Shown one piece after another: positions 11,450 through 22,961 of a DNA stretch of 64,000 nucleotides; position 1 is the first letter of the stretch; each line of letters begins with the position of its first letter. The DNA comes from Russula earlei. Taxonomy: Eukaryota; Basidiomycota; Agaricomycetes; Russulales; Russulaceae. The position numbers and the translations under genes are program-made. The notes beneath the pieces are model-generated. The model ran no database searches. It worked only from the letters and a program-made list of their open reading frames with translations, and had not been told where the DNA came from. Location of the stretch: positions 1 through 64,000 of the forward strand of contig JAGFNK010000192.1 in NCBI GenBank assembly GCA_025769875.1, written 5' to 3'.

Positions 11450-11800
11450 GATGAGAGGGGAGAAGGAAAATATTCTTATTCTGAACTGTTTTACTACAGA
11501 GTAGCTAAGTGTTTTATGTACAGGAATGAAGAACAAAGGGAAGGGAAGTGATGAAAGGGAATTTGAAAGGGAATTTGAGGCTGGCCAAGGTGGTCAAGGT
11601 GGTGGCAAAGGACCTGCAACACAATCATGTTGAGTGGGCTGTGGTGTGCATGCATAGTCAGTGGCAAAGGCTGGGCTGGACAAAGTGGCAAGGGCTTGGA
11701 GAGGCAGTCAAGATCTTGTCATTGGGCATGAGGTGGTAGCATGGGCATGCAGTCAGTGGCAAAGGATGAAAGCAATGGCACATCACATCCATCACAGTTC
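11450..11800 (+). repeat. CpG-depleted copy of the core-family 5' segment
   Basis: From tattctgaactgttttactacagagtagctaa the sequence parallels 15,598-15,900 for about 300 bp, including ttgtgg/ctgtgg, tgcatgc and ggcaaaggatgaaag. Where the copy at 15,598 has CG, this one mostly has TG or CA. It is an older, mutated copy in the same orientation, without the flanking inverted repeats. Confidence 0.65.
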
Positions 11801-14800
11801 TGCACTTGATTCCAACCAGCAAGTGTATCTAACCTATTTTGGAGCCATAGAAATTCTGATGCAGCATTGCTCAGCAGGTGTGACCAACTGCTATTTTTTT
11901 GATCTCAACAAACCACAATGGCATTCAGCAAAAAAATCTGTTGGATACTTTAAGATACAGTATAATAAGTGCTATGAGAATTTTTATGCTGATTGAGCTT
12001 GGATTGAGGGAGAGATCTCAAGTGTCTGAACAAGGGTACCTGTCTGAACTACATGGCAGGGTTAGTAGTAGTATCCTCTTTGACATCATCAGTGGATTCT
12101 TCAGTGCTGCTAGGTTCCTTGGTTTGACCAGTTACAAGTTGTTCTATGTCCTTCTGCCTGTTTCCAATGGGTAGGCACTGATCTTCAGTGAAGGATAATT
12201 CATGACAGTGTTTTTTGAGATAGTATATTGGCACTGTTTGCTTGTTGACCACTTTCTTCCCTGAGGGGCTGTTGTTGAGATTATCATTGATTTGGTGTGT
12301 TACCACTACCCTGGGACGTTGTGATGTAATCACAGCTCAGATGCATTGACATGTTGGTTACACAGACCGGGCACCACCAGCTTAGCTCAGGTGCATGACA
12401 TGCTGGATCATGCAGACCGGCTCAGCTCATACACTGAGATCTGCATATGTTACAATGATAAGTTAATTGATGACAACCAGTAGCTACTAACAACTGATCC
12501 TTTATGATACAAGTTGGTAGTTATGATTACTTTGCTTAGAGATGCTCTTGCATATTTAAGAGGCACTCAATTAGCTAGATCACTTCAGTTTTGTCTTACA
12601 CAATACTGAAGTGAGTACTTACTGTTTCCTATCTTATCTCTCACATCTAATCACATGTTGTAGATATCTTTTGATAGGTATTACTGAATTATAGTTTTGT
12701 CTTACACAATACTGAAATATCTTTTGATAGATCTTAAAGATCTTATTGCTGTTATCATAACCTGTGCCCATCTGCTTCAACAGCTGGTACAACATTTTCC
12801 TTTTACATTTACTTTTTACCTTTTGCTATGGACTGCTTGCCTTTGTACATCCCTTTACTGGTCTCATGATCTCTTACATCTTGTGATCCCTTCTGTGTTA
12901 TCATGTGATCCATACATGTCCAGGTAACACTGGATTGCTGTTACTTTCCCTTTGTTTGGTTCTCTTCCCATTTATATTCATTTCTTAGCTTTGACTGTGC
13001 AATGCTGTGCATTTACTGTGCAGCACAGTTACTTGGTTATGACTCATTTGTGGCCTCATCCTTATGACTCCTACTTACTATGACTCCTACTATACTAGTA
13101 GCACAGTCAAAGTGCAGCTATTGCTGCACTTCTCCTGTATATATAAGCTCAGTACTTTGTGACAAAAGCCCTAGGCTTGGTCCCTTGTAGAATCCAACCC
13201 ACTCTTGTCCAACATATTTGCCTGCAACCCACTTCACTCCTAATCCTCAAACCACATCCACCTCTCCATTTCATCAACTCTTCACACACACACACCATCC
13301 ACCATCTACTCTCTCCATATCCCTTCCTCCCCTAAGAGTCTCTCTTCACTCGACTGAGAAGAGCTCTCCTCCTTAAAGACCTACCTTCCTCTTCTCTCTG
13401 CATGTTCAAGGTCTACAATGGACTTGAACACATATAGCTAGTGGAACTGGCCCTAGTCTATCCCATTACAAACTTACCTTAGCTTCTCAACAGACTGAGT
13501 CATACTAGGAAGGGTCTATTGGCCATAACCTGTTTAGCATAAAACACTTCGACCACTGCAGGGATCCTTACTCTTTACAACAGGAACCAGCCCATTCACT
13601 TGAACACACTTCTACTATCAACTTGATTTCAGGCTTAAGAATTGACACAGCTAGTTACCGTGACAGGGGCAGTAGATGTGATGTTCAATGAATTTATAGC
13701 CTTTATTGCCTTCAGTGATCCAAAATATGTATTGATTTAGTGGAGCATTGTCCTTGGCTGGTGGTGGGACAGAGATGTTGCTGTCTGAATCACTGTGATT
13801 GTTGTCGCCTTGTGCAATTTTGTGTCTAGAAGAAGTCAAATCTAATGTCACCAACACTTGAGAGAGTGACAGTAACAAGAGATCTGAGTAGCGTTCAATG
13901 TATGAGTAAGCACTCCCAGAGCTTGTGAGTGGACAAGAGACTGCAATTCAAGAGACTATGAGACTAGAGGACAGGAGAAGTCTACATGACAGATGGTTGA
14001 CATATTTATACTGAAGCAGTGTTACTCGAGATGTTCTCCCTGTGTGCCAGCTGTACTCCCTGCTGGCATCTTGCTGGTGATCTCCTTGTTGTCATGCTCT
14101 GACTCGTCCAGCGCATTGGTTGTCAGTGATAGGTGCTGTCAATTGTGGTGTGCAGGTTCACTTGCATCAGCAATATCACAAGAAAAATTTTGACTTCTTT
14201 GACTTTTTTGCTGTATAGGGAGTATTTCTAAAGTTGAAAGTTCATAAAGTAGTAAAGTGCCATTCAAGCCTCCATAAAGCCAGAAAAAGTAATAAAGTTT
14301 GTAAAGTCTGTTAAAGTCCCAGATATGTCCCAGATCAACATTGAATGGAGGGCTCTTAACTTTAGCAGTAACCCCATAAATTGGTTGATAGCCCTAAAGC
14401 TGGCTGATGTGACTTTCTGACTTTTGAGAACTTTACAGAACTTATGCAGCTTTCTCAACTTTCTTGGCTATATAGTTGATATTCAGGTCACAACTTTCTA
14501 GAATTAGGGTTGGTCCAAGTGACTGTTGACTTCTCAACTTTTTTGACTCTACTATCACATGTTGTGGGTTTCAAAATACCAGAGAGTTTCAATATGCAGT
14601 TTTATAAGAGATCACCACAACAAATTAGCTGATCCTTGCTTGGATTATCACCAATACTGTATACCAATTTATGGATCAAAGAAATCAAGAAATTTCATTG
14701 TGCTTGTTGTGCAGCATAGAGCACAGCTCACAGGCTAAGCAACCCACCTTAGAGGTTGGCTAATGCTCAAGTGATATTGGGGTGTAGAGCAATGGGTATA

Positions 14801-15139
14801 CTTGTCTACATGTATGGTAATTATACCTCTATGACCCAGGGCTGTTCCTAAGTCCAAATGAGGTGACTACAGGTGTCCACTATATCACGCATTCACATAT
14901 GTGTGATGTGGAAACATTCTAGATGCTGCATAAGGCTGCATCTTGTGATAGATAGCATAGTGTACATAACCCTAGTCCCATATGTGCATCTACTATAGTT
15001 CTGTCTAACACATAATATCTATGAGCAGATCTAGAACCTTGTATGAAGGTCTTTGCCTTCTTTGATCCATTCAGTTTCCAGTTCAACAGTGCTTGCTTTG
15101 CAATCTTGCTGATATTACAGGGGAAGACTCAAAATTTGA
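11801..15139. other. Decayed repeat DNA, no gene recognised
   Basis: AT-rich and CpG-poor. It contains a local duplication at about 12,338-12,432 (two copies of an agctcag...acagaccgg unit of roughly 45 bp). Direct repeats of ttttgtcttacacaatactgaa lie near 12,590 and 12,695, next to two copies of atcttttgatag. At 13,138-13,146 a tatatataag box precedes a pyrimidine-rich leader, which looks like an LTR promoter, possibly ending ...attgaca near 13,646. A short minus-strand frame at 13,878-13,651 and one at 12,333-12,049 have no recognisable family. Bases 14,216-14,460 are rich in aaagt/taaag words. Confidence 0.5.
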
Positions 15140-15548
15140 TTATTGCCATTTTCAGCGCACTTGGCGGAGCTTGAATTCCACCCAAATCAGCGCAGAAACC
15201 CCCTCAAACATGCGGGATGAATATCTCCCTCAAAACAGCTTCAATTCATATGAAATTTATTGTCCCTGAATTACCTGAATGAGGACTAGGCAGCCCCATT
15301 GTTTTCATGAGATGAGTGAGAATTGGTGGAGCTGGACTCAAGCCACCTCCACATGTGTATTAGATGAATTACAACTCAAAATCATGGTCTATATCTATTA
15401 TTTTTCCCTCATGTTGTACCCATGGGCTGTCTTGAGGCAGCCCCATAGTGTTTTTGACTCAAGTGTTGTGGTGTGCAACATTGTTTCCAGTGCAATTGGA
15501 GTCGTGGCCAGCCACTCATCACCCCTCTCGCCTCTCGATTCTGACCAT
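15140..15548 (+). repeat. Left terminal inverted repeat
   Basis: Matches the reverse complement of 17,650-18,060 over its whole length, with roughly 20-25 mismatches and one small indel by eye. The most conserved part is 15,315-15,485. Homology stops at ctgaccat (15,548). Confidence 0.85.
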
Positions 15549-15597
15549 CCTTCTTGTTTTTCACAGACAGAGAGGAGTGGGTTGCAAAGAGGGGTCC

Positions 15598-16312
15598 TAT
15601 TCTGAACTCTTTCTACTACAGAGTAGCTAGGGTGTTTTTATATACAGGAGAGAGGTACTAGAGATGAATGGCATGAAAGTGAATCAAGACTGGTTGAGAC
15701 GGTCGAGGCGGTTGTGAAAGGCTTGAGACGCGAACGCATCTAGTGTGCCGAGGCATGCATGCGCGCATGGTCGGTGGTGAGGGCTGAGCGATGCGATCGA
15801 GGTCTTGATGTCACAAGCAAGATGGCTTGTGGTGTGCGGTCGGTGGACTGCCTGGAACGAGAGGGAGGTGGCAAGGGATGAAAGGGAGCTGAGGTGTCAG
15901 TCTCATGTCGTGTCGTGTCGCGTTTTTGCATGTGATTTTGAGGACAGCCATAATCTTCCTTACACCTCCCGGGGGCTTGAAACTTTGACCATCCTTGGTC
16001 AAGCGTCTGAATGCGAGTGTTTTGAGCCTTTCACGCCTGAATTGAGGTGGTGGTCATGGCTGCTTGTGCTGCGGAAGACACGAAGGCGGCGATCAGCAAT
16101 GGCGATGATGGAAGAGGCGAGGGCAATGGGAAACGGAGGCGATGGAGACGAGGGCGGCGGTGACGAGATGGCGGCTGCATGGTGGTGGTGTTGTCTTATG
16201 GTGGTGGCGGCGTGGTCATCTCCATTGCAGGTGGTGGCAGCAGGCATGGACGAGGAGCAAAGGCGTAGGCGGTGAGCTTGAGTTCGTAGATAGAGACGTA
16301 GGTGACGAGGAC
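15598..16312 (+). other. Core, 5' segment (no gene recognised)
   Basis: The first 300 bp recur at 11,450-11,800. The rest becomes progressively GC-rich and includes runs of ggtgg/ggcgg words. Open frames exist in several registers on both strands because stops are scarce in this composition; none resembles a known protein. Confidence 0.4.
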
Positions 16313-17632
16313 TCAAGAAAGAGGATGCGTGGGGCGGCTTGTGCGGGGGTGGGATCTGTCATCTTGCGGCGGTGGTGGCGGGGTCGTCTCCACTGCAGGT
16401 GTCAGCAGCAGACGTGGGCAAGAGTGCGCGAACGGATGGGGAGGCGATGTGGGAGGCGGCGTGTGGTGTGCTGTTGGCGTTGGCGACTGCTTCTCCTGTG
16501 GCGGCGGCTTCTGCTCCTGTTGTGGCGTGTTGTGGCTAAGTTTGTGGCCGAGGCCTTCTTGGTCTTCTGGGGTGGTGCTGGTGGCGAGGGGTTGCGACAG
16601 TGCGGCGGTGCTGGTGTCGCGCGAAACTACTAAAGCGGCGGCTGAGACTGAGAAGACTGAGGCTGAGACTGAGAAGACTGAGGCTGAGACTGAGAAGGTG
16701 GCGGCAGACTGAGCTGGTGCGACGGTGGAGGCGGACGGGGCGGAGGCAATGACTGAGGGCGACGCAGGGGCGATGGCAGCTGTGGCTGACAAGGGCGTGG
16801 CGGCGGTGGCTTGTGAGACGGTGGTGGAGACAGCGGCGTGTGGCGCTAAGACGTCGGTGGCCGAGGCTGAGGCTACGGTGGCGGCTGACGAGACTAAGGC
16901 GGCTGGCAAGGCTAAGAGCATGGTGGCAGCAGTTGACTGATCTGAAGCTGGGGCGATGGAGATGGCTGGCAAAACTAGGGGTGCGGTGGCGGCAGCTGAG
17001 ACTGAGAAGGCTGAGGCTGAGGGCAGGGTGGAGATGGTGGTGGCTGGCGATGCTGGTGCTATGACGGACTGGGCTGAACTGACAAGTACGGGCAAGGCTA
17101 AGACGGAGACTGATGCGAAGTTGGCAGCTGGCACGACTGAGGCTACTGTGGCGACAGACAAGGCGATGGACAAGACTGAGGGCGACAAGACAACTGAGGG
17201 CGCGGAAGCGGATGAGACAAAGGTGGGGGTGGCAGACGAGGCTGCAAGGGCTGAAGTGGCGGGCGGCGCTAAAATGTCGGTGGGCGAGGTTGAGATGGTG
17301 GTTGTGCATGGAGCTGAGACAGTGGCCATAGCAGGCGACACTGAGGGCGCGGGAGCTGGTTGGGCTAAGATGGGGACAGTGGCAATAGGCGATGTCACAG
17401 CTGAGGCTACGGTGGCAGGGACAGACAAGGTGGCGATGATGGCGAATGCGGGTGATGCTGGGACGGCGAGGGCAGGTGGAGCCGAGGCGATGATGGCTGG
17501 TGAGTCGAGGATGGCGGCAGTGAACGAGGTGACGGGAACGGCGGACGAGGTGGGAACTGCAGGGATGATGGGCAAGGCAGGTGAGGCGGAGGTGATGGTG
17601 CACGATGTAGGGACGGAGGCTGGAGCGGGCAT
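16313..17632 (-). CDS. Hypothetical low-complexity Ala/Ser/Pro/Thr/Val-rich ORF in the core
   Basis: An uninterrupted 439-codon frame with ATG. The first 330 residues are almost only A, S, T, P, V, I and L, built from degenerate units such as SVSASVF, which is exact in tandem near the end (DNA 16,640-16,697). The C-terminal 90 residues are different (DTSTAA, TTPEDQEGLG, then Pro/His-rich). The latter part is conserved in the copy at 2,465-2,790, which might argue for coding. Against this, the opposite strand and another frame are also open over 250-355 codons, there is no signal or domain, and no intron pattern is visible. It could be a captured gene fragment or a non-coding GC-rich satellite. 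Function unknown. Confidence 0.3.
   Translation of the reverse strand: MPAPASVPTSCTITSASPALPIIPAVPTSSAVPVTSFTAAILDSPAIIASAPPALAVPASPAFAIIATLSVPATVASAVTSPIATVPILAQPAPAPSVSPAMATVSAPCTTTISTSPTDILAPPATSALAASSATPTFVSSASAPSVVLSPSVLSIALSVATVASVVPAANFASVSVLALPVLVSSAQSVIAPASPATTISTLPSASAFSVSAAATAPLVLPAISIAPASDQSTAATMLLALPAALVSSAATVASASATDVLAPHAAVSTTVSQATAATPLSATAAIAPASPSVIASAPSASTVAPAQSAATFSVSASVFSVSASVFSVSAAALVVSRDTSTAALSQPLATSTTPEDQEGLGHKLSHNTPQQEQKPPPQEKQSPTPTAHHTPPPTSPPHPFAHSCPRLLLTPAVETTPPPPPQDDRSHPRTSRPTHPLS
16640..16697. repeat. 21 bp tandem repeat
   Basis: The unit gctgagactgagaagactga repeats in register about two and a half times. Its words return near 16,995-17,020. It underlies the SVSASVF heptapeptide repeats of the minus-strand frame. 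Confidence 0.8.
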
Positions 17633-17649
17633 GGGCGCAGGGTATGTGT

Positions 17650-18060
17650 ATGGTCAGAATGGAGAGGTAAGAGGGGCAATGAGTGGCTGGCCGTCACTCC
17701 GATCACACTGAAAACAATGTTGCACACCACAACACTTGAGTCAAAAACACTATGGGGCTGCCTCAAGACAGCCCATGGGTACAACATGAGGGAAAAATAA
17801 TAGATATAGACCATGATTTTGAGTTGTAATTCATCTAATACACATGTGGAGGTGGCTTGAGTCCAGCTCCACCAATTCTCACTCAAATATCATGAAAACA
17901 ATGAGGCTGCCTAGCCCTCATTCAGGCGATTCAGGGACAATAAATTTCATATGAATTGAAGCTGTTTTGAGGGAGATATTCATCCCGCATGTCTGAGGGG
18001 GTTTCTGCGCCGATTTGGGTGGAATTCAAGCTCCGCCAAGTGCACTGAAAACGGCAATAA
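17650..18060 (-). repeat. Right terminal inverted repeat
   Basis: The inverted partner of 15,140-15,548. Each arm contains a matching open frame of about 80 codons (start near 15,312 on plus, 17,886 on minus). This follows from the repeat itself and is not taken as a gene. Confidence 0.85.
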
Positions 18061-20051
18061 AACAGTTCTGGATATAGACAAAAGGGTGAAACTGTGTGAC
18101 AGTGTGTACTCTGACACCCATCTGGTTTCAAAGTCTGCCCCTCAGCTTTTTTTTTTTTTGGATAGTGCTTTATTAGGTAGTTACAGGTGTCTGCTGCTCA
18201 GCTATGCATCACATTTGAATGCAACACTGCCAAAGCAGACCAGTTGTATGAGTCAGCATGACAATCTGATGAAAGTCTTGAAACTCCCAATTTTTGGACT
18301 TGCACAATCAGCTTTCTTCTGACACAACCACCCATCCATTTTATACCAAAGTGATGCTTCAGGGGGCTAGTTCATATATTATCACATTGATTCCAAAAGA
18401 CCAATCATAAAAATGTGTTGTTGATGCTTTTCTATTTGTGATTTAGTAAAAGTTTTGAAACTCCCCACTCATGATAGAATAAAGACTTTATAAAGCTAAA
18501 AAATATTTATGTGTTTTTCCTGATGTGAACAGCAGCAGAGGAAATTTCTTGTATAGGATAGGATGGCCGCGTAAACAAAGACAAGACATGCTATTTTATC
18601 CTGCTCGACTAGAAGAATGTTGTTGGGCCGATGCCTCCAGGCTGGGTGTACTTACGCCGCGGCGTCCGATGAGTTTACCCGTGACGTGCCTCTCTTCAAC
18701 CATGCCTGTTTGCTTCCTGCCCTTCTCCCTTCCGTTCGTGAAAAGGCTCGGCCAAAGCGTCACCTATGACCTCTCCATCTCGTTTGAAATTGAGCAAGCT
18801 CTACGAAAACAATCGCACAATAGACCACGCGAACCATGGTGTACGCCAAAGATGGCGATACCTCGTACTTAGACCGCCATCCCATCGCCTCGTGAGCACC
18901 TATGCATGCCATTGGCGGAAATGCTGGCTTATCCACCTCCCCTTCCTATTATATTTGTTTGCCCTCCGGCACCGTGATCGCATCCGTCAGATCCACCTTG
19001 ACATGCATATTCTGAACCTGCAGGAAATCACGGTGACGATGGATTTCCAACGCTCGAATCCCCGTATACGGGCCTTTAACCAACCCCGAAATGGGACCTG
19101 GGTCACCCCCACAGCACTTCATGCCGTCACGCTGTCAAACTTTGGCTTTCCGATAAGAGCTCCTTTATTGACGACTTCACCCTCGTCCTTGTTTTTTCCC
19201 CAATCGTGACGTTTAGAGGCAGCATGTTGGGATACGTCGACGCCGATCGTGCCACATGTGACGCTTCCCGATCTTGGTTGGCTTGACTTTGAATGTGAAA
19301 GTGCTCAATTAAAAGCGCTTCCTCCCCTTCACCCCAGACCATCGCCTTATCTCTCGCCCTCCATGGTTCAGTCGACGACGAAGGGGGCCCGGCCTGCCAC
19401 CCTGGGCCGAAGGAGCTCAAATATTTTCGGACAACGGCGACTCTTGATGCAAGCCGACACGTCCAAGTTCGTGCCATTCGTCGACGCTGTCGCAAAAACG
19501 CAGGCCTGCCTGCAGCCCCCGACCCGATTGACGCCTGTGCATGCTGAATGTGTTTTTTTCCTCAGGAACGAGAGAACTCGTGACCAGCCCGGCCTTCGTT
19601 GAGCGTGCGGGCGCTCTTGTTTGAACTTTGTCAGTGGAAGGACTTCTTCGTGTAGCATCGGATATAGGCGCAGACAAGCCAGATCGATGCAGTATTCCAA
19701 GATCCAGAGGGTACATTCAACGGATGCGGCGGCACGTATCATCCCCGTCGCTGGGCGGTAGTCCACACCACCGTTCGTTTCGTTAACGCTCGCGACGCAT
19801 GACATGATGGCACTGGCGATGAATGAAACGAGATCATGATTGATGAGTAACTGGTTCAGGCGATTGCATTGATCGCCGCGTCCTATCCCCGTAACAGCCG
19901 TGAATACGTTTCAAAAGACTCTGAAAATATTGAAAATGAGAGACTGCCGTATATTTATATTTGCGAATTTCGTGATGAAAAAAAAAGGGAGAGTGATAAT
20001 GGTGGTGGTAGATATATCCTACAACAGCGACACATCCCAGCGTCCAACATC
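18061..20051. other. Transition from repeat DNA to gene-rich DNA; no gene recognised
   Basis: Bases 18,061-18,530 are AT-rich with a T11 run at 18,150. From about 18,540 CpG content returns to host level. Open frames of 115-147 codons at 18,525-19,209 (+) and 19,127-19,805 (-) overlap each other and resemble no family; they may be gene debris. Nothing here can be tied to the terpene synthase downstream. Confidence 0.45.
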
Positions 20052-21341
20052 TCATGCCGCCTTTGAGCACTCCCGAGAGACGAGGTCGACGATCCTGGTC
20101 GCCTTCACCAGCCCGCCGTTATCGCCGAAATACCTCGTGGTCATGAAGCTCCAGTGCAACGAACCGACGATCCACTCCTGCAGGCCGTTCACGTACAGCT
20201 TGACGTCCTCGTCGACGCGGTCTCCCCACGAGGGGACCCGTTCCCGATTGCGGACGAACGCGTCGATCGTCTGCTTGCACATCTCGCCGATGCGATCCAC
20301 GGCCTGCTGAAGGCCGAGCCCGTCGTGGATCATGAAGACGCAGACCATGTTGTGCGTGTCGCCGCGAGACTGCTCGACGTTGTACGAGAAAAGGTCCTGG
20401 GCGGGTTTCCCTTTTGCGTCAGCAGGGTTGCCGGTGGGGGGCGAGAGATGGTGGGGAAAGGGGAGAAACGCTCACGTTGGACCACGTTACGAGGTCGTTG
20501 GCGCCCTGATTGAGCGCCGCGATCACGGGGTGTTCGATAACGGCATCGGGGAGCTCCAGATCAAGCGAGTATTCGATGAGGTCGAACACGGGCTTGCATC
20601 CGGAGGTATCCCGCCTCATGTCGATGTAGGTCTCGAGATCAGAGACGATCCCGTCCGCGCGGCAGAGCGCTTGCTGTTGAACGGCCTGGAAAAACATCTG
20701 CATGTGGGACTTGAACCGCTGTTGGACCGCCGGGGCACAGTCGCGAATGCAACGCGACCAGAAGCTGGGTGAGACGCGCGCCCCGCGCGATGAGCCTCTG
20801 TGTAAAACAAACGCGTGCGTGGTGAAGACCGCACTCACTCTCGCGCAAGCTTGGCCGCGTTGTTCTCTTGGATCCCACCTCGTTGGCCGCGCACGGGGCG
20901 GTAGTCGTCTGGCCACTCGAACGCGTTCATGACCCAATTCGCAAGGCCCTCGGCGTCCCGGGCCAGAAAGCCATCGGAAACGTCGTCCAGGTGAAAGAGA
21001 TAGTTCATAAAGTCGCTCACGACGCGGAGGCGCGGCGACGTGCAGTTGTTGTAGCAGTACGCGGTGAGTTCACCGGCTTGCAAGCCACGCATGGCGGCCA
21101 CCTTGTCCTGTGAAAAGTGCGGAGAAAAGGATAGTATCCAGTCGAGAGAGTCTGCGGCGATAGCGTCGCCATCATCGTGGTACGTGAGAGAGAAGGAACA
21201 ATGAGAGACGAGGTCCGGGAGGACGAAAAAGCTGGGTTCGAGGACCGTCGGGGTAGGTGAGAGAGCACGGACGAAGCTGAGAGGTGAATCGGGGGGAGTA
21301 GACGAGGGCGATAGTGTCGGTGAACTGTTGGGCGAAGACAT
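20052..21341 (-). CDS. Sesquiterpene synthase (class I terpene cyclase)
   Basis: Three exons (21,341-20,839; 20,764-20,476; 20,396-20,052) with GT-AG introns of 74 and 79 bp give 378 residues, normal for fungal sesquiterpene synthases. The aspartate-rich motif reads HLDDVSDG. The NSE triad NDLFSYNVEQ is completed exactly across the second splice junction, and the C-terminal RY pair occurs as TTRYFG. The family ionises farnesyl diphosphate with Mg2+ and cyclises it in the cytosol; the product cannot be told from sequence. The start at 21,341 (MSSPNSSPTLSP) gives a Ser/Pro-rich leader before FVLPDLVSHCSF; an inner start is possible. The first exon junction restores LARDFWSR. No P450 or other tailoring gene is adjacent. 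The gene lies at the border of the transposon-rich block. Confidence 0.92.
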
Positions 21342-22961
21342 GCCGGCGTAGTTGAGATCGAACGAACGACAACTTGAAGGTGAATCGAATGAGTGCGGAA
21401 TATCGCAAAGCAGGGCCCTCGCAGAGCTGCACAGGCTATCGAGTCTGTACGACATGACCAGACCTTTTATCCTGTTCCTTGGTAGAGGCCTCGAGTCGGT
21501 CAAGATGCTCCGTGCGAACGCGGACGAGTTACAGGTTCCGAGAAGCAAATATTCTTGTTGATGGTCAGGTCTCGAGAAATCCGCATAGAGATAGTTAATG
21601 AATCGCGGAGGGGGTCAAGCACGTCGAGCCGTGAAACAGATTTCAGTGGAGCTTCTCGATCCAGCTAAGTGGCTGACGGTTAGGAAGTGGCACGGCAGTC
21701 AGGACTAGAACCAATAATAGATGACCCGAGATTCCCGCCGTTGCCTTTCTTGCGACTGCGTTCGCAGCGCCACAACAGCAGGCATTCAAGGCTGGTGGAC
21801 GGGGTGGGTATGGATCCTCCTGAATGAAAAGTAAGGCGTCGTGTGACGACAAACGATGACACAGCGCGGGGTAATACACGTTGGACGTGCACCCCGATTA
21901 CGGATATTTGCAGAGCCACGCAGGTGGGTTCCGGAGTCTCTGGGCAATGAATAAGTCGGAGATCGAGAGAAAAATCGTGCACTCCACACTCCTCGAAAGA
22001 GATTGTTGGAGACTTGAACTTGATGATACGTAACTCATGTCAGGCGAACGTTTTGACGTCCGCCACAAAGGGAGGGGGGGGGCGTTGAAACACTCTTGGA
22101 CATGTGTGGGACGTATTTCGAAAGGTGAGCCATCAACCTATGGAACTAGGAGATGTGTAGGGGTCGGTGTAAAGGCAGGGAAGCAGGAACAGAAGACGGT
22201 TGAATAGTTGTTATGTAGCCGGGCCGGCATTCCGCTGCTGATAACCCTCAGTGGATTGCATCCGGTTTTTCGGCGATTGATAGACAGGTACCTCGAGTAT
22301 TCCCTAGTCGAGCTGAATACATTCCCCTCTTGGGAGTACTTGCTCACGCAATGCCAAAGGGGGAGAACGTGCCACCACGGTGTTTGGCAACGAACGAGCG
22401 GTAGACCGACCGTCTTCTCTGTTTACTTCTTCTAGAGATAAACCATGGAAGAGGTGGCGTTCCGCGGACACCGGGGGACCTTTCCAGCTTAGCGTGATTG
22501 ATGAAAGCGACCAAGGGCCTGAATCAACAGGCCGTCGAGCTCCTCTCTCAGCGCTCAGGCATAGACGTAGTCAACGGGGCGGACGAGACAAGTGGAATGT
22601 CACTTTCGCTCTGCCAGTTCGGAGGAAGCCGGCGGTGGAATTGACGGAGACTCACACGTGTGGCAGGTTCCACGAAGAATCGACAGGCATGTGACGCCGA
22701 GATGTGAGGGCCAAGCAAGGTGGAGCGCCTTGAAGCTACGTTCTCAAAGAAACGAGATGAGGACAGCAAACGAGTCCAGGAAGGACGAGACGGCGTCACC
22801 GAGTGTAGAAAATGCTGTTTGCACGGATTCGGGGAGTTAAGAATATCTCGGGGATTATGACAAAGTATTTACTGCTGAGTGTAAGGTATACGATCTTTCA
22901 GGGAAGCTGCACAGGGTATGAGGTGAGCTGGGAAACCGAGGCGCCGCTGCCTGTCACGGAG
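21342..22961. other. Intergenic, no gene recognised
   Basis: About 1.6 kb between two minus-strand genes. Only short overlapping frames (the longest about 105 codons) without recognisable domains. It probably holds the terpene synthase promoter (just above 21,341) and the 3' end of the F-box gene. No repeats were noted. Confidence 0.5.

Larger units (their letters stand above)
15140..18060. mobile_element. Non-autonomous element with ~410 bp terminal inverted repeats
   Basis: TTATTGCC at 15,140 and GGCAATAA ending at 18,060 bound two long inverted arms (15,140-15,548 and 17,650-18,060). The arms enclose 2.1 kb of CpG-rich DNA that is unlike the AT-rich surroundings. No transposase motif is present, so any mobilisation would need a transposase from elsewhere. 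Long arms with foreign-looking GC-rich cargo recall Mutator-like Pack elements or foldback elements; this is a comparison of architecture only. No target-site duplication is obvious: the 9 bp flanks aaaatttga and aacagttct do not match. Fragments of the same core at 2,465 and 11,450 show that the core has multiplied. Confidence 0.7.

Noticed and set aside
12049..12333. Minus-strand 94-codon frame as a gene
   Set aside because: It lies in decayed AT-rich DNA, with no domain, no flanking exons and no homology that I recognise.
16956..17711. Plus-strand 251-codon frame in the inverted-repeat element
   Set aside because: It overlaps the minus-strand frame, is low complexity (Ala/Glu/Thr/Val) and exists because stops are rare in this GC-rich repeat.
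15279..17886. Matching short proteins in the two arms (plus 15,279-15,605; minus 17,886-17,407)
   Set aside because: Their similarity follows from the inverted DNA repeat, and no family or start context supports coding.
18525..19805. Overlapping 115-147 codon frames as a gene beside the terpene synthase
   Set aside because: Frames on both strands conflict, codon patterns look random and no family motif is seen.
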